Assembly (NCBI RefSeq): GCF_037325665.1
Contig: NC_090251.1
Span: 30,364,326-30,428,325, forward strand
Direction: 5' to 3'
Source of the DNA: Littorina saxatilis
Taxonomy: Eukaryota; Mollusca; Gastropoda; Littorinimorpha; Littorinidae
DNA length: 64,000 nt
This document shows, piece after piece, positions 44,401-55,012 of this stretch. The position numbers and the translations under genes were made by a program. The notes below the pieces were generated by a model. It saw only the letters and a list, made by a program, of their open reading frames with translations, was not told the DNA's origin and did not search any database. Within the stretch, counting starts at the first letter, position 1. Every line of letters begins with the position of its first letter.

Positions 44401-47352
44401 CACTTCCGGCCAGAACCGGAAGCCCAGCTGACGCTGACGACTGCTGACGTAGGGTAAGGCCCAAACCGGACGTGACAGCAGCCTGTGCACTACCGGTGAA
44501 CCTACACTTCCGGCCGGAACCGGAAGCGCAGCTGCCGCGGACGACTGCTGACGTAAGGCAAGGCTCAAACCGGACGTGAACGTAGTCCGAACACTAGCCA
44601 GTGAGCCTTTTACTTCCGGCCTGAGCCGGAAGCAGCTGTCGCGGACGACTGCTGACGTAAGATGTGGGACGCACCGGACGTGACAGCAGGCTGCGCACGA
44701 GCGGAAGAACCACTGCTTCCGGCCGGAGCCGGAAGCCCAGCTGTCGCGTACAACTGCTGGTGTAAGGCGGGGTTCGGTCCGGACGTGAACGCAAGTCGCT
44801 CACTAGACGGTGAACCCCTACTTCCTGCCAAAGCAGGAAGCCCAGCTGTCGGAACCGACTGCTGGAGTACGGAGAGGTTCTGACCCGACGTGAACGCAAG
44901 TCGCTCACTAGCAGGAGAACATCCGATTCCGGAAACCGGAAGTGCAGCTGCCGTAAACGGCTGCTGCAGACACCAACCTTGAAGTGGCCGGATCCCCGGA
45001 GGGACATGCACTGTTGCGCTACCGCAAGCGGAAGGCAACAAATGCCGGCCAGGAAGAGGAGAAGAAGATCCCCAAGGGACCGTCCAGAAACATCGCGGTG
45101 GACAGCAGCCTGGTCCGGAGAAGACCCAGAGTCTGAAGGAGAGAACGTCGCCTAACCCCCAGGCGGGGGGCAGAGCTGGCGACGAAGTCCGCCGCGGCAA
45201 ACCTCGCGAACGAGGGAATCTATTTCTGGAAATAAGCAAAAGATAAGTGCAGACCCCAGAGCCCTAGACTCTGGAGCCGAAACAGACGTAAAACGACAGC
45301 CTTAGAGGCCAAAACGGACGGCAGAGAGCCAGACGGCCAATCGTCCGTAACATAAAAAACGGCACAGAACAACGTAAAAAATTGCCTAAAATTGTGCCAA
45401 CATGAACAACAACGGAGTTCTTCAAAATAAGAGGCTGCTGAGGGATAGAGCTTAGCAGGGCCCAAGCCCTAACCCTCGGCCTTAGCTCCCTCTAATTCTC
45501 ATTAACGGCCATGTAAGCACCGAGAGAAAAATAATCAAACAACTGAAACTAGCAAAGTCCGAAAGGACGCCAACCTTTCAGAAGCCAGCAAAGAGGGCAG
45601 CTAAAACCAGTTAGGAGCTACCAAAGGCAGCTAAACAACTAGCTATACGAAGAGTTAAGCGTCCGAGTACGGACGAAAAATCAACATAACAACAACATGC
45701 TAGCTAAAAATGGCGACCAAGGAGGAAGCCACAAGTCTGAAAATAATAAAGTCCGTACAGACACAAACATTTCAGAAGCAAGCAAGCAAATAGATAAGCA
45801 CGTACGTAAAAGCTACCGACGGCAGCTACAAAGCAAGCTACGACAGCGTTAATAGACCGAACACGGCTAAAACAACAGAAGCCAGACAACGTGCTAATGC
45901 AAATGGCGACCGTGAGGAAGCCAAACAACTGCTGAAAACTTCAGAGTCCAACGGACATGCGAAATTCACAGCAGAAACAATAAAACATACAAGAAAAAAT
46001 GAACGATCTCACCAGCTGCAAGCCAGCAAGAAGTAGACGGGGGCCGAGGCCGGTGGGTGCCGTAGACACAAAACCAGCCAGAGCAAAAGCGAACACAACC
46101 GTCACCCTTGAGTGATAGTAGTCGATTGAAGGGGTATCACGTGACCAGCACCATTGATGACGTAGTAGGCTACATGGGACGTAACCCAGGGTGTCAGTCA
46201 TTCTGGTGCAGTCACTTTTTTAGTTGGGGTTGCTCCCCTTATACCTAGACGGGGTAGCTTTTATCATAACCTAAGCATCGAAGTGGGTCAATGCAAATCA
46301 TGTGATTCGGCGTAAGAATATGTAATTATAATTTTGTCCGTAACTTTTTTCCCCTGTTCACACTCACAGACTGGATGCGATCAAAGGGAAGTACACAGCG
46401 GAAATGTGCTAAGCCACTAGTGCTCTGGGCATCATCCTTGCTACTGTATTTGAAAAACAAAAGAAATCTGTACTCACCGATACCAGGACAGCACAATAAT
46501 AAGAATTTTCGCTTATAAAAGCTTCATCAGGTAACAAAAACAAAGGACAACAAAAAGCAAGGTATACAGTATTACTCATAGCGCTACCGATCGACGGGGC
46601 AAAGGGATCAAGGTTACTTTACTTTACTTTATTTGGTGTTTAACGTCGTTTTCAACCACGAAGGTTATATCGCGACGGCGAAAGGGGGGAGATGGGATAG
46701 AGCCACTTGTCAATTGTTTCTTGTTCACAAAAGCACTAATCAAAAATTTGCTCCAGGGGCTTGCAACGTAGTACAATATATTACCTTACTGGGAGAATGC
46801 AAGTTTCCAGTACAAAGGACTTAACATTTCTTACATACTGCTTGACTAAAATCTTTACAAAAATTGACTATATTCTATACAAGAAACACTTAACAAGGGT
46901 AAAAGGAGAAACAGAATCCGTTAGTTGCCTCTTACGACATGCTGGGGAGCATCGGGTAAATTCTTTCTCGTCCCAACCAATATGGGACTCCCCCTAACCC
47001 GCAGGGGGTAGGGATCAAGGTTGATGTAAAAAGTTATGGTACTGATCAAAAATACAGGAAGTTCAACCGCATCAACACAGATACCACGGCTTTTCCAACC
47101 TACCAAACACAACCATTCATTAACAATAACACTTCTCCCCCACCCTAACACCACAGTCAATCATTCACAACGCTGTATTTTTCTATCCAAAGACTAACCT
47201 TTGATATCAGCGTACAAATGGCTGACGCTGAACACATTTTTGGAGTCTAACATCCAGGCCATTCTCTCTCCCATCAGGTACAAGCTACCTTCGGATTTCT
47301 TGTGCCGCACATGTTTTACCACCAGCAACACTTCCTCCGATGATTTGGACAT
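17429..47352 (-). CDS. GTF2H1: General transcription factor IIH subunit 1 (p62)
   Basis: Coding exons (minus): 47352-47199, 40009-39808, 39262-39166, 36260-36198, 35775-35682, 35039-34890, 33650-33571, 33278-32976, 32428-32222, 28989-28899, 28359-28244, 21512-21420, 17515-17429. They sum to 1737 bp, 578 residues plus stop (human 548), all in frame. The N-terminal PH/PTB-like domain starts [16 protein letters not shown] and continues [14 protein letters not shown]. Two BSD domains follow: [19 protein letters not shown] and [20 protein letters not shown]. The C-terminal part has [29 protein letters not shown] and [11 protein letters not shown], ending with an MSRKT tail. p62 is a scaffold of core TFIIH in transcription initiation and nucleotide-excision repair, and its PH domain binds TFIIE and XPC. 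Exon 8 carries a Ser/Gly-rich insert. Introns 1 and 11 each hold a DIRS element, and intron 3 holds a LINE. Very high confidence. Confidence 0.97.
17586..18365. repeat. ~780-bp element rich in TGACCTTGACC
   Basis: Begins AAGGGCAAAGCCCATACGACTCACATGC and ends GCATGTGAGTC, giving inverted CGACTCACATGC ends. TGACCTTGACC occurs repeatedly, and a (GGAC)n tract lies at 18265-18325. A second copy starts at 63832 and runs off the window. In the last GTF2H1 intron. Class unknown. Confidence 0.7.
18640..18880. repeat. Inverted-repeat cluster around GGTTGACCGAAACTTC
   Basis: TTTCAGGTTGACCGAAACTTC (about 18726) is mirrored near 18855 with a GT/CAACAA spacer. The spacer motif (GTGTTTGATTGCAT, TCAAAACAACAACAAAG) recurs at 18893-18965. 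The left part matches 13546-13625 inverted. Confidence 0.55.
19004..19147. repeat. Near-perfect 144-bp hairpin (MITE)
   Basis: Arms run from GTTATTTGCGTGTTTGACC to the mirrored GGTCAAACACACAAATAAC, with TATGACATTTTACACAGAT inside, meeting at GACCGC-TAGC-GCGGTC. Almost the whole unit is self-complementary with only a few mismatches. Confidence 0.8.
19174..19534 (+). mobile_element. tRNA-derived SINE, CAAA-tail form
   Basis: Target duplication CTGTTAAGCTGGC at 19161-19173 and 19535-19547. The tRNA-like head (GGGATGTAGCTCAGTCGG) is followed by the shared body and a (CAAA)n tail. Full length, in the last GTF2H1 intron, antisense to the gene. Confidence 0.9.
19561..19728. mobile_element. CAGTGGAACC palindromic MITE
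   Basis: Starts TACATTGGAACCCC and ends GGTTCCACTGTA. The interior repeats AAAATCTGA and TTAAAAAGG in both orientations. A SINE was later inserted at its right end. Confidence 0.75.
19732..20109 (-). mobile_element. tRNA-derived SINE, GAA-tail form
   Basis: Target duplication ACTGTACAC at 19723-19731 and 20110-20118. Full length on minus: tRNA-like head at the right end, GAA tail at the left. Same strand as GTF2H1. Confidence 0.9.
20119..20821. other. Intronic, no repeat or exon recognised
   Basis: Unique-looking sequence in the last GTF2H1 intron; no splice-consistent exon of either strand was seen. Confidence 0.4.
20834..20964 (-). mobile_element. 5'-truncated SINE, GAA-tail form
   Basis: Only the 3' 131 bp is present, flanked by the 12-bp duplication TTTTGTCCAAGC (20822-20833 and 20965-20976). 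A truncated copy with an intact duplication shows the truncation occurred during insertion, as expected for LINE-driven reverse transcription. Confidence 0.9.
21651..27173 (-). mobile_element. DIRS-type tyrosine-recombinase retrotransposon fossil, copy 1
   Basis: Parts: inverted terminal repeats 26975-27151 and 21688-21864 (both 177 bp, identical by eye), an internal complementary region at 21937-22026, and unique outer ends. The first half of the internal region complements the low-coordinate outer end and the second half complements the high-coordinate outer end, the defining DIRS1 layout. The interior reads on minus. Recognisable stretches, in order, are reverse transcriptase near 24.6-24.7 kb, RNase H near 23.7-23.9 kb and tyrosine recombinase near 22.2-22.4 kb; the part above 25 kb is probably gag-like. 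The coding part is broken in well over ten places. Identical terminal repeats argue for a recent insertion. It lies in GTF2H1 intron 11, 138 bp from exon 12, on the gene's strand. No target duplication seen, as is usual for the family. Confidence 0.85.
27215..27963. mobile_element. Non-coding element with ~130-bp inverted repeats
   Basis: Starts AAAGGCACAGTAAGCCTCCC and ends with its complement. Arms (about 27215-27345 and 27835-27963) match by eye apart from small gaps and include GAACATCCTAGGTG. No transposase frame. A non-autonomous DNA transposon is likely; the superfamily was not determined. In GTF2H1 intron 11. Confidence 0.78.
28110..28237. repeat. Worn CAGTGGAACC MITE copy
   Basis: Starts GGTACCCCCCAAACCAGAGAAAAT and ends GAGGTTCCACTGTA. 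It stops 7 bp short of GTF2H1 exon 11 (28244). Confidence 0.6.
28714..28887. mobile_element. CAGTGGAACC palindromic MITE beside GTF2H1 exon 10
   Basis: Ends TACAGTGGAACCCCCC and GGGGTTCCACTGT. Its right end is 11 bp from the last base of GTF2H1 exon 10 (28899), so it abuts the exon's 5' splice site. Confidence 0.8.
28990..29645. other. GTF2H1 intron 9, unique part
   Basis: No repeat or alternative exon recognised between exon 10 and the SINE at 29674. Confidence 0.4.
29674..29940 (-). mobile_element. SINE, GAA-tail form, with internal deletion
   Basis: A 28-bp target duplication (29646-29673 and 29941-29968, core CACAATTACTGTG) is perfect. About 110 bp covering most of the tRNA-like head is missing between GGACACCGAGGAG and CTACATCC, although both outer ends are kept. 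Confidence 0.9.
29969..30035. repeat. CAGTGGAACC MITE fragment
   Basis: Carries CCAAAATCTGAGAAAGTCAGG and CAGGGAGTCTTAAAA of the family; terminal parts are missing. Confidence 0.5.
30775..31843 (+). mobile_element. SINE, GAA-tail form, interrupted
   Basis: Target duplication GAGG(C/G)TCTTAA (30764-30774, 31844-31854; one mismatch). The tRNA-like head is at 30775-30855, and the body resumes at 31570 and ends in a GAA tail. Confidence 0.85.
30892..31569 (+). mobile_element. Internally deleted LINE derivative
   Basis: Perfect 11-bp target duplication AACTTTGTGTG (30881-30891 and 31570-31580) within the SINE. The 3' part reads as a LINE C-terminus: a [17 protein letters not shown] zinc-like motif, then [16 protein letters not shown] and a stop at 31543-31545, aligned with the end of the LINE ORF at 36617-38422. 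The 5' part looks like the element's own leader, so the middle (endonuclease, RT, RNase H) was lost. It ends in GAAGAAGAAGAA. Confidence 0.85.
31911..32221. repeat. Tandem copies of the 3' end of GTF2H1 exon 9
   Basis: Two extra units of about 126-130 bp (31911-32036, 32037-32167), and the start of the unit containing true exon 9, repeat the last ~70 bp of exon 9, its GTGAG donor and flanking intron. Each unit contains GATGCCACGAGTGCATCTGAC. Read on minus the copies encode MHSWH(L/P)NPSM in place of [10 protein letters not shown], each followed by GTGAGA. They lie downstream of the true exon 9 donor in gene orientation. Confidence 0.88.
32875..32940. repeat. Duplicated 3' end of GTF2H1 exon 8
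   Basis: About 60 bp (AATGAAACCC through CTGCAAAGGTTCATCATCAGC) repeats 32950-33010, which is the exon 8 donor region plus its last ~30 coding bases. It lies just downstream of the real donor in gene orientation. Confidence 0.8.
33914..34100. mobile_element. CAGTGGTACC palindromic MITE
   Basis: Ends TACAGTGGTACCT and its mirrored GTACCACTGT; inside, GAAAGGACATCC and GTCCTTTCATGG are mirrored. The CAGTGGTACC start and TA flank resemble pogo/Tigger ends (inference). GTF2H1 intron 6. Confidence 0.7.
34198..34612 (-). mobile_element. GTTTAACGTCG retroposon, copy 2
   Basis: Target duplication TCTCTGCGGAATC (34185-34197, 34613-34625). 415 bp with a short internal duplication (GGAAAGGGGGAGATGGGATA twice). 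A-rich tail on the minus strand. GTF2H1 intron 6. Confidence 0.88.
35077..35384 (+). mobile_element. Second SINE family, tRNA-like head and CAAA tail
   Basis: Target duplication ATCTTCAA(T/C)GGTG (35064-35076, 35385-35397). The head has a good A box (TTGGCCTAGTGGTAAGGCG) and a near-perfect B box (GGTTCGAACCC). The body (TGGCTGCTCCGCCTGGCGTC, CTGATATGGCCCTTCGTGG) is unrelated to the other SINE. Tail CAAACAAACAACC. 38 bp from the acceptor of GTF2H1 exon 6 and antisense to it. Confidence 0.88.
36617..38422 (+). CDS. LINE ORF2 C-terminal part: reverse transcriptase and RNase H
   Basis: 601 codons stay open to a stop at 38420-38422. RT blocks: [20 protein letters not shown], then the catalytic LYADDLVIW. 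RNase H: VYTDGSA (first Asp), YKAEAEAL (Glu), FLSDALSVL (second Asp), and [19 protein letters not shown] (His and last Asp); all four carboxylates are present. Last comes [17 protein letters not shown], a CxC..H..C zinc-like motif. The N-terminal endonuclease and first RT blocks are absent because the element is 5'-truncated on insertion, so the piece has no start of its own and is presumably silent. Open reading over 1.8 kb implies a recent insertion. Confidence 0.93.
   Translation, partial: YNRRARVNVDQTKSKKFLLRHGVPQGGVLSPTLFLLFIDDLVSEMPKGIKAALYADDLVIWCKEEHASTATYRMQQAADRLNAWAEDWCVSINKEKSSTTLFTLSPKQKAGTIRLGGTPLREDEEATYLGVTFDRRQTWKPHIAQAETKARRKLAILRKLAGTTWGANEKILKTVYQGTIRPHLEYGSTAWLTSAKTNLQTLDRVQNQALRLITGAMKSTPIKEMEKLTTIQPLSQRREAKTMVQAEKLKCLPDHPMKHRLSNLTKNRLKRSSFVHESKRLSRQYREVLPQNTLPLTQEEEETPKATEKPGIQICTSVPHVTSGEDQNDTARQALTLALIDEQYPKEAWIHVYTDGSATNAVLNGGAGILIQFPGGHTATSSVATGKHCTNYKAEAEALMQAASFVQDSADPCYQVVFLSDALSVLQALENDKLPQLAKALQMVRQTRRVVLQWIPAHCGIPGNERADELAKEGAVEDQPENSVSFSEQKTIIKALMRPRTNRDDYHTMSREQQVNLIRLRTGHNRLNAHMNRKFKLAPSPTCACGQEDQTAEHILQRCPLLDEERKEVWPSPTPLQTKLYGSRQELEKTTTFITSAGLIV
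36617..38451 (+). mobile_element. 5'-truncated LINE (RT plus RNase H type)
   Basis: Perfect 10-bp target duplication ATGACCCTCC (36607-36616, 38452-38461) and a GAAGAAGAAG tail. The element starts inside the reverse transcriptase, open from its first base. The C-terminal RNase H and the HxxxC motif fit the I/Nimb-like group of LINEs rather than Jockey or CR1; the clade is an inference. Antisense to GTF2H1, in intron 3. Confidence 0.9.
38606..39145. mobile_element. CAGTGGAACC MITE split by a SINE
   Basis: Starts TACAGTGGAACCCC right after the previous MITE (TTGTAATACAGTGG) and resumes after the SINE as CTTTTAAGACCTCC. The right end is worn. Confidence 0.7.
38627..39017 (-). mobile_element. 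tRNA-derived SINE, GAA-tail form, full length
   Basis: Target duplication ACCCCACTTTT (38616-38626, 39018-39028). This is the best-preserved copy: GAA tail, stem ACACTCGTGG/GCACGAGTGG near the tail, body, and a tRNA-like head with A box TAGCTCAGTCGG. Confidence 0.92.
39270..39800. other. GTF2H1 intron 2, no repeat recognised
   Basis: Unique-looking AT-rich sequence between exons 2 and 3. Confidence 0.4.
42780..43190. repeat. GGAGGCCTTAGAGGCCA minisatellite inside DIRS copy 2
   Basis: More than 20 imperfect units of about 17-18 bp built from GGAGGCC(TTAG/TTGG)AGGCCA, with higher-order repeats of about 100 bp (the block from GGAAGCCAGGAGACC recurs three times). Confidence 0.9.
43800..44950. 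repeat. ~110-bp tandem repeats inside DIRS copy 2
   Basis: About ten units share ACTTCCGGCC-GAACCGGAAGC, CTGTCGCG-ACGACTGCTG and GTGACAGCAGCCTGTGCACTA. The unit length (about 108-111 bp, near 36-37 codons) keeps a similar frame on minus over runs of units, suggesting the array arose in a once-coding segment. Confidence 0.85.
46616..47010 (-). mobile_element. GTTTAACGTCG retroposon, copy 3
   Basis: Target duplication GGGATCAAGGTT (46604-46615, 47011-47022). 395 bp, A-rich tail on minus (TAAAGTAAAGTAAA). GTF2H1 intron 1. A solo tail piece of the family lies at about 50090-50128. Confidence 0.88.
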
Positions 47353-47486
47353 CTTGCTTTATAGATGGGAAGTGTCACTTCTTTTTCTAGTTCCTGGAAA
47401 GATCCGTAGGTATTGCTATGGAAACGGCTCAGACATGGAGCTCCATACCTCTGTTGAACAGAGATGTGAACGTCCAGGAATATACC
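47353..47486 (-). other. GTF2H1: GTF2H1 5' UTR, second exon
   Basis: CCCTTTTTTCAG is a good acceptor before 47486 on minus, 134 bp upstream of Met 47352. Inferred from splice-site quality and from the absence of a promoter next to the Met. Confidence 0.5.
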
Positions 47487-47837
47487 CTGAAAAAAGGGAA
47501 ATAAAACAATTAAACTAAAGCAAATAAATGAATGAATCACCGACTTGCTGATCAATATTGATCAATTGATGCATCATTCACAGATGAAGGTGAGAGACAC
47601 ACATCAAACTAAGTTAAAGAATCCAAACTTATCACTTCCTATTATGATCTCCGGTGACACTGTGAAACTAAAAATCCTAACTTTAACTTCTAGTTAAATA
47701 TTTGTTGTCTGTTTACATACACACAAAAAGTAATATCATAGACTTGCTCAAATTGTGTGTATGACTCCTTCCTTTTTAAGACTCAATTTTCTCAGAATTA
47801 TGGAGGTCCTAAAAGTAAAAGGGGAGAACTTTGCTCT

Positions 47838-48060
47838 TAGGCCAAAAAAAAAAAATAGTCTGTTTACGGTAACCCGACCGACCCTATTTTTTTCGCGCGA
47901 CCCTAGACTTTTTTTTGGCATTTGGGAAAAAAAAAAAAAAAAATCTTGTTTTTTTTGCAAAATAACGTAAAAATATGTTTTTTTTGGAGAAAAAAAAAAA
48001 AAAAAAACCCGACCTACCGACCCTATTGTTTTGGCCTATGTTACCGTAAACAGACCTTTT
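47838..48060. repeat. TTACGGTAAC foldback element, copy 2
   Basis: Ends GTCTGTTTACGGTAACCCGAC and mirrored GTTACCGTAAACAGAC, with ACCGACCCTATT repeated inside. It appears to sit in a fragment of the CAGTGGAACC family (TTTTTAAGACTC and GGAGGTCCTAAAAG at 47773-47820). Confidence 0.72.
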
Positions 48061-48079
48061 TTTTTTTTTGCCTTATCAA

Positions 48080-49374
48080 AAGCAGACCAGTGTGGGTATA
48101 ACAAGCAACACAATGGGGTCATTCTGTGGATGGTCCAATACTGGCCTGTTTATTGGGTAACAACTAACATACACAGATAAGGTATCACTGCACCACTTGT
48201 GTCCAAACATATACATGCAGGTGCTTCTCATTTGCCATTTTAAATTGTGAACATCCTCAGTTGTTACATTTTCCCCTTGCTACTCATGCTGAAAAATGAA
48301 TAGATGATCATATTATCCATATGCTACGTGTATTATAATGTTTATGGGGTTCAAGGATCCCCTCAATGGAACTCAAGTGGGTCCCATATATTCAGGCCGA
48401 CTTTTAGAAGTTCTGTGAGTGTGAGACCTCACCTGCACAAAAGTGTTATTCGTGATATCACTATCACTATCAGTTAGACGTACTCTGTAAATTCGCATCG
48501 GTACAGATCTGGCAAAAAAAGTTCTTGTCTTAAAAAGCAGATTCTTTTTCGTTCCAAATATATATGAAAACTAGCAGGCGATTACAGTGCACATGGTACG
48601 CATGATGAGGCCAATTTTGTGGGTCCCAGGAACCGCTCTTTTCAAGTTTACTGTTTAGTGCGTCACAGGAATCCCTTCCAACTTCAAGAATGTCTAGTAC
48701 ATTCATTTCTTCGGCCAGTCGCCTGAATGGCTTTCAATGGCCATATTTGGCGATAGACCAACAGCCATGGGCAATATTTGTGCTTATAAGCTCCTGTTTT
48801 TGGAAAAATCTGGTAGGATGAGTGGAGCAAACAACTTTTTTCACATGGGAAGTAGAAAACATTATTATCACCCTACGTACGATGTGTCTGGAAACACCTC
48901 AACGCGGAGGGGTTTAGCGGCCTGCGCAGCAAAGATAAAGAGGAAAAATTTTCTTGGCTTGCGGCAGCAAGCACTATGTGAGTATACCCCTGTTGTTATG
49001 CACATTTTGTGAACAACACAATTAAAACACATAAAACTTCTTCTTGTCGATCTCCATAACCTTACAGCAGCCACTCACTGACCTGATTACAACACGGTAA
49101 AAGACATTTACCCTTTTTTTTTTGGTACCCATATTATGTGTTTACAAACATCACACTTGTCATGAATATGACTCTTATGAGCTGGGGATGTAACATTATT
49201 GTCAGTAACAAGTTGCACTTTACACTAAATCATAGGTTTACTTCTGAAGTAAGGGTCTGTTGCTTTTCTAATGCAAATTCCCACTATCGAAACAGTTGTG
49301 CCTGAGTAGGAACACAATTTATAAAACGCACCACGTTATGCAAATGGTGAAGAGGGGAAAAACATAGAAGAGAG

Positions 49375-49414
<40 letters not shown>

Positions 49415-49480
49415 GAGAGAGAGAGCAGACTCCGCCAGATACTGCTATTTAGATTCCGTGGCTAAAAATACAGTGAACAA
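48080..49480. other. GTF2H1 5' intron, mostly unrecognised
   Basis: Holds the repeat shared with 13199-13312 (48880-48985) and a (GA)n tract at 49378-49415. No exon recognised. Confidence 0.45.
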
Positions 49481-49486
49481 ACTTAC

Positions 49487-49700
49487 CAGATCATGGTGCT
49501 CTTTTACACGAAACTGCTACTGTCTACATTCACAAAAAACCGTCCTTTTGCATTTTATTTTCCTACTGCACGATCTGACATCGTCGGTGAATCCTACGCC
49601 ATGCGATTTCTGCACGACATGTAATTCGCTTTTTGGTAGTACTTCCTGTCGTAGTGTGTCGTAAAGCGGAACGCCACCACCAACTTCCTTAGAAACAGAC
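49487..49700 (-). other. GTF2H1: Probable non-coding first exon of GTF2H1
   Basis: A strong minus-strand donor CTG|GTAAGTTTG follows 49487 and could splice to the acceptor at 47486. The left-running sequence from about 49700 is not repetitive. Transcript start not visible. Confidence 0.45.
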
Positions 49701-49795
49701 TCAAGCATACATTTTGTGCTTGAAAGTGGTAGATCTCTTCTAGTTGGTTAATAACAAGGATATTCTACTCAGAGTGCCTACACTAACCAGCAACA
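49700..49795. promoter_or_regulatory. Putative bidirectional promoter, GTF2H1 and CIMAP3
   Basis: The inferred first exon of GTF2H1 (leftward) and the first coding exon of CIMAP3 (rightward) leave only about 100 bp between them. No TATA box; GTTGGTTAATAAC near 49743 only weakly resembles a ciliary RFX X-box. Confidence 0.4.
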
Positions 49796-53967
<4,172 letters not shown>

Positions 53968-54359
53968 TCTAGTTTTCTAGACCATTATGAATTAAGGGAC
54001 AAAGAACATCTAAACATACGCTGAAAAAAACAGGGAGGGTACTTTTCTTTTCTTTTCAGGCCTGAATATGTCTATTGTAGAGACTTAACATTTTACTGCA
54101 ATTTTTGTTGGGCGGGGGGGCAGCAGCAGCATATAATTGTGTGAACAGAACTGTATCAGAATTACATCAAGGGAGACTATTTTTCAATAATATCCTTATA
54201 AATGTAGTACAGACAAAAAAGATTGGTTGTGTGCATTAACAGGTTTCATCACTGACTCAATATTTGTTCACTGTGATCATTGCAGTACATGTAGTTGTTG
54301 CTTTTGTGTGCTGTACAGATTTCTCCAGAGAACAAACACATTTATGTCACTTGTATGTG

Positions 54360-54430
54360 CGCCTTGAGTCGCCTTGTGGTGAGATATGTGCGTGTTATAA
54401 ATTCTCGTATTATTATTATTATTATTATAC
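54360..54430. repeat. Orphan retroposon tail in CIMAP3 3' UTR
   Basis: GCCTTGAGTCGCCTTGTGGTG...GTTATAAATTCTCGTATTATTATT ends in (ATT)n; it matches 51460-51530 closely. Confidence 0.65.
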
Positions 54431-54672
54431 ATGCAGATAAGCTATAGCATCTTCAGAATATATACTATTCTCTGTGTAAAGGGAGATATCATGTACATAC
54501 CTGATCCACTTGTGAAATGTAAAAAGAAATGTCTTTCGTTATTTGCTAACTGCATTTTACACATCAAATTCAAGATGTGGAAGAAGAGTGCAAGTGTAAT
54601 GAGAAAATGTTGTCTTTTGTAACTTGTCTCTGTAGCAATGTAACAGACATGTACATAAACCTTGAAGCTGTG

Positions 54673-54678
54673 AATAAA
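54673..54678 (+). terminator. CIMAP3: CIMAP3 poly(A) signal
   Basis: AATAAA about 705 bp after the stop, followed 20 bp on by GT-rich GTATGTTTGTGTTTTCCTG, a fitting downstream element. Confidence 0.75.
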
Positions 54679-55006
54679 ATGTGAAGTTGATTTCAGAGTA
54701 TGTTTGTGTTTTCCTGTTTTCAATCAATCAATCAATAGGAAGCTTATATAGGTGGGTACAGTTCTAAGCAACTGCTCCCACCTTCTTGATTTGTGGGAGC
54801 TTTTTGTTAGCATTGTATACATAGATGTGCTGCTACCGTCTCTGAATGAGGAAAACTTGGATGACGCTTTGATTCAAAGCACAGTAGTATGGACTTAATC
54901 TCGCAAATATGCCGACATGAACTACATGTGTTCATATTTAAGTCACTTAATTTGTTTCACTCAACTTTACAATACACCAGCACTCAGTCAGGTATTGACA
55001 ATTGTT

Positions 55007-55012
55007 TTTATT
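55007..55012 (-). terminator. ZC3H11A: ZC3H11A-like gene poly(A) signal
   Basis: Minus-strand AATAAA with GT-rich TGAGTGCTGGTGTATTGT about 15 bp beyond it. It would give a 3' UTR near 2 kb. Confidence 0.6.

Larger units (their letters stand above)
40224..46333 (-). mobile_element. DIRS-type tyrosine-recombinase retrotransposon fossil, copy 2
   Basis: Same plan as 21651-27173 but a different subfamily. Inverted terminal repeats 46120-46310 and 40270-40460 are both 191 bp and identical by eye. The internal complementary region at 40508-40601 joins the complements of the two outer ends, and a trinucleotide AAT/ATT marks both borders. The spacer next to it keeps the motif GCGGGG-GGCGGGAGGGAAT seen in copy 1. 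Interior on minus: a tyrosine-recombinase-like end next to the internal complementary region, repeated about three times (40.7-41.3 kb), and two minisatellite blocks (42.78-43.19 and 43.8-44.95 kb). No clear reverse transcriptase was found. Broken in many places (well over ten); it may have been non-autonomous. Young by its terminal repeats. GTF2H1 intron 1, gene strand. Confidence 0.82.

Noticed and set aside
49743-49755. RFX X-box in the CIMAP3 promoter (GTTGGTTAATAAC)
   Set aside because: Only partial agreement with the palindromic consensus; too weak to list as a site.
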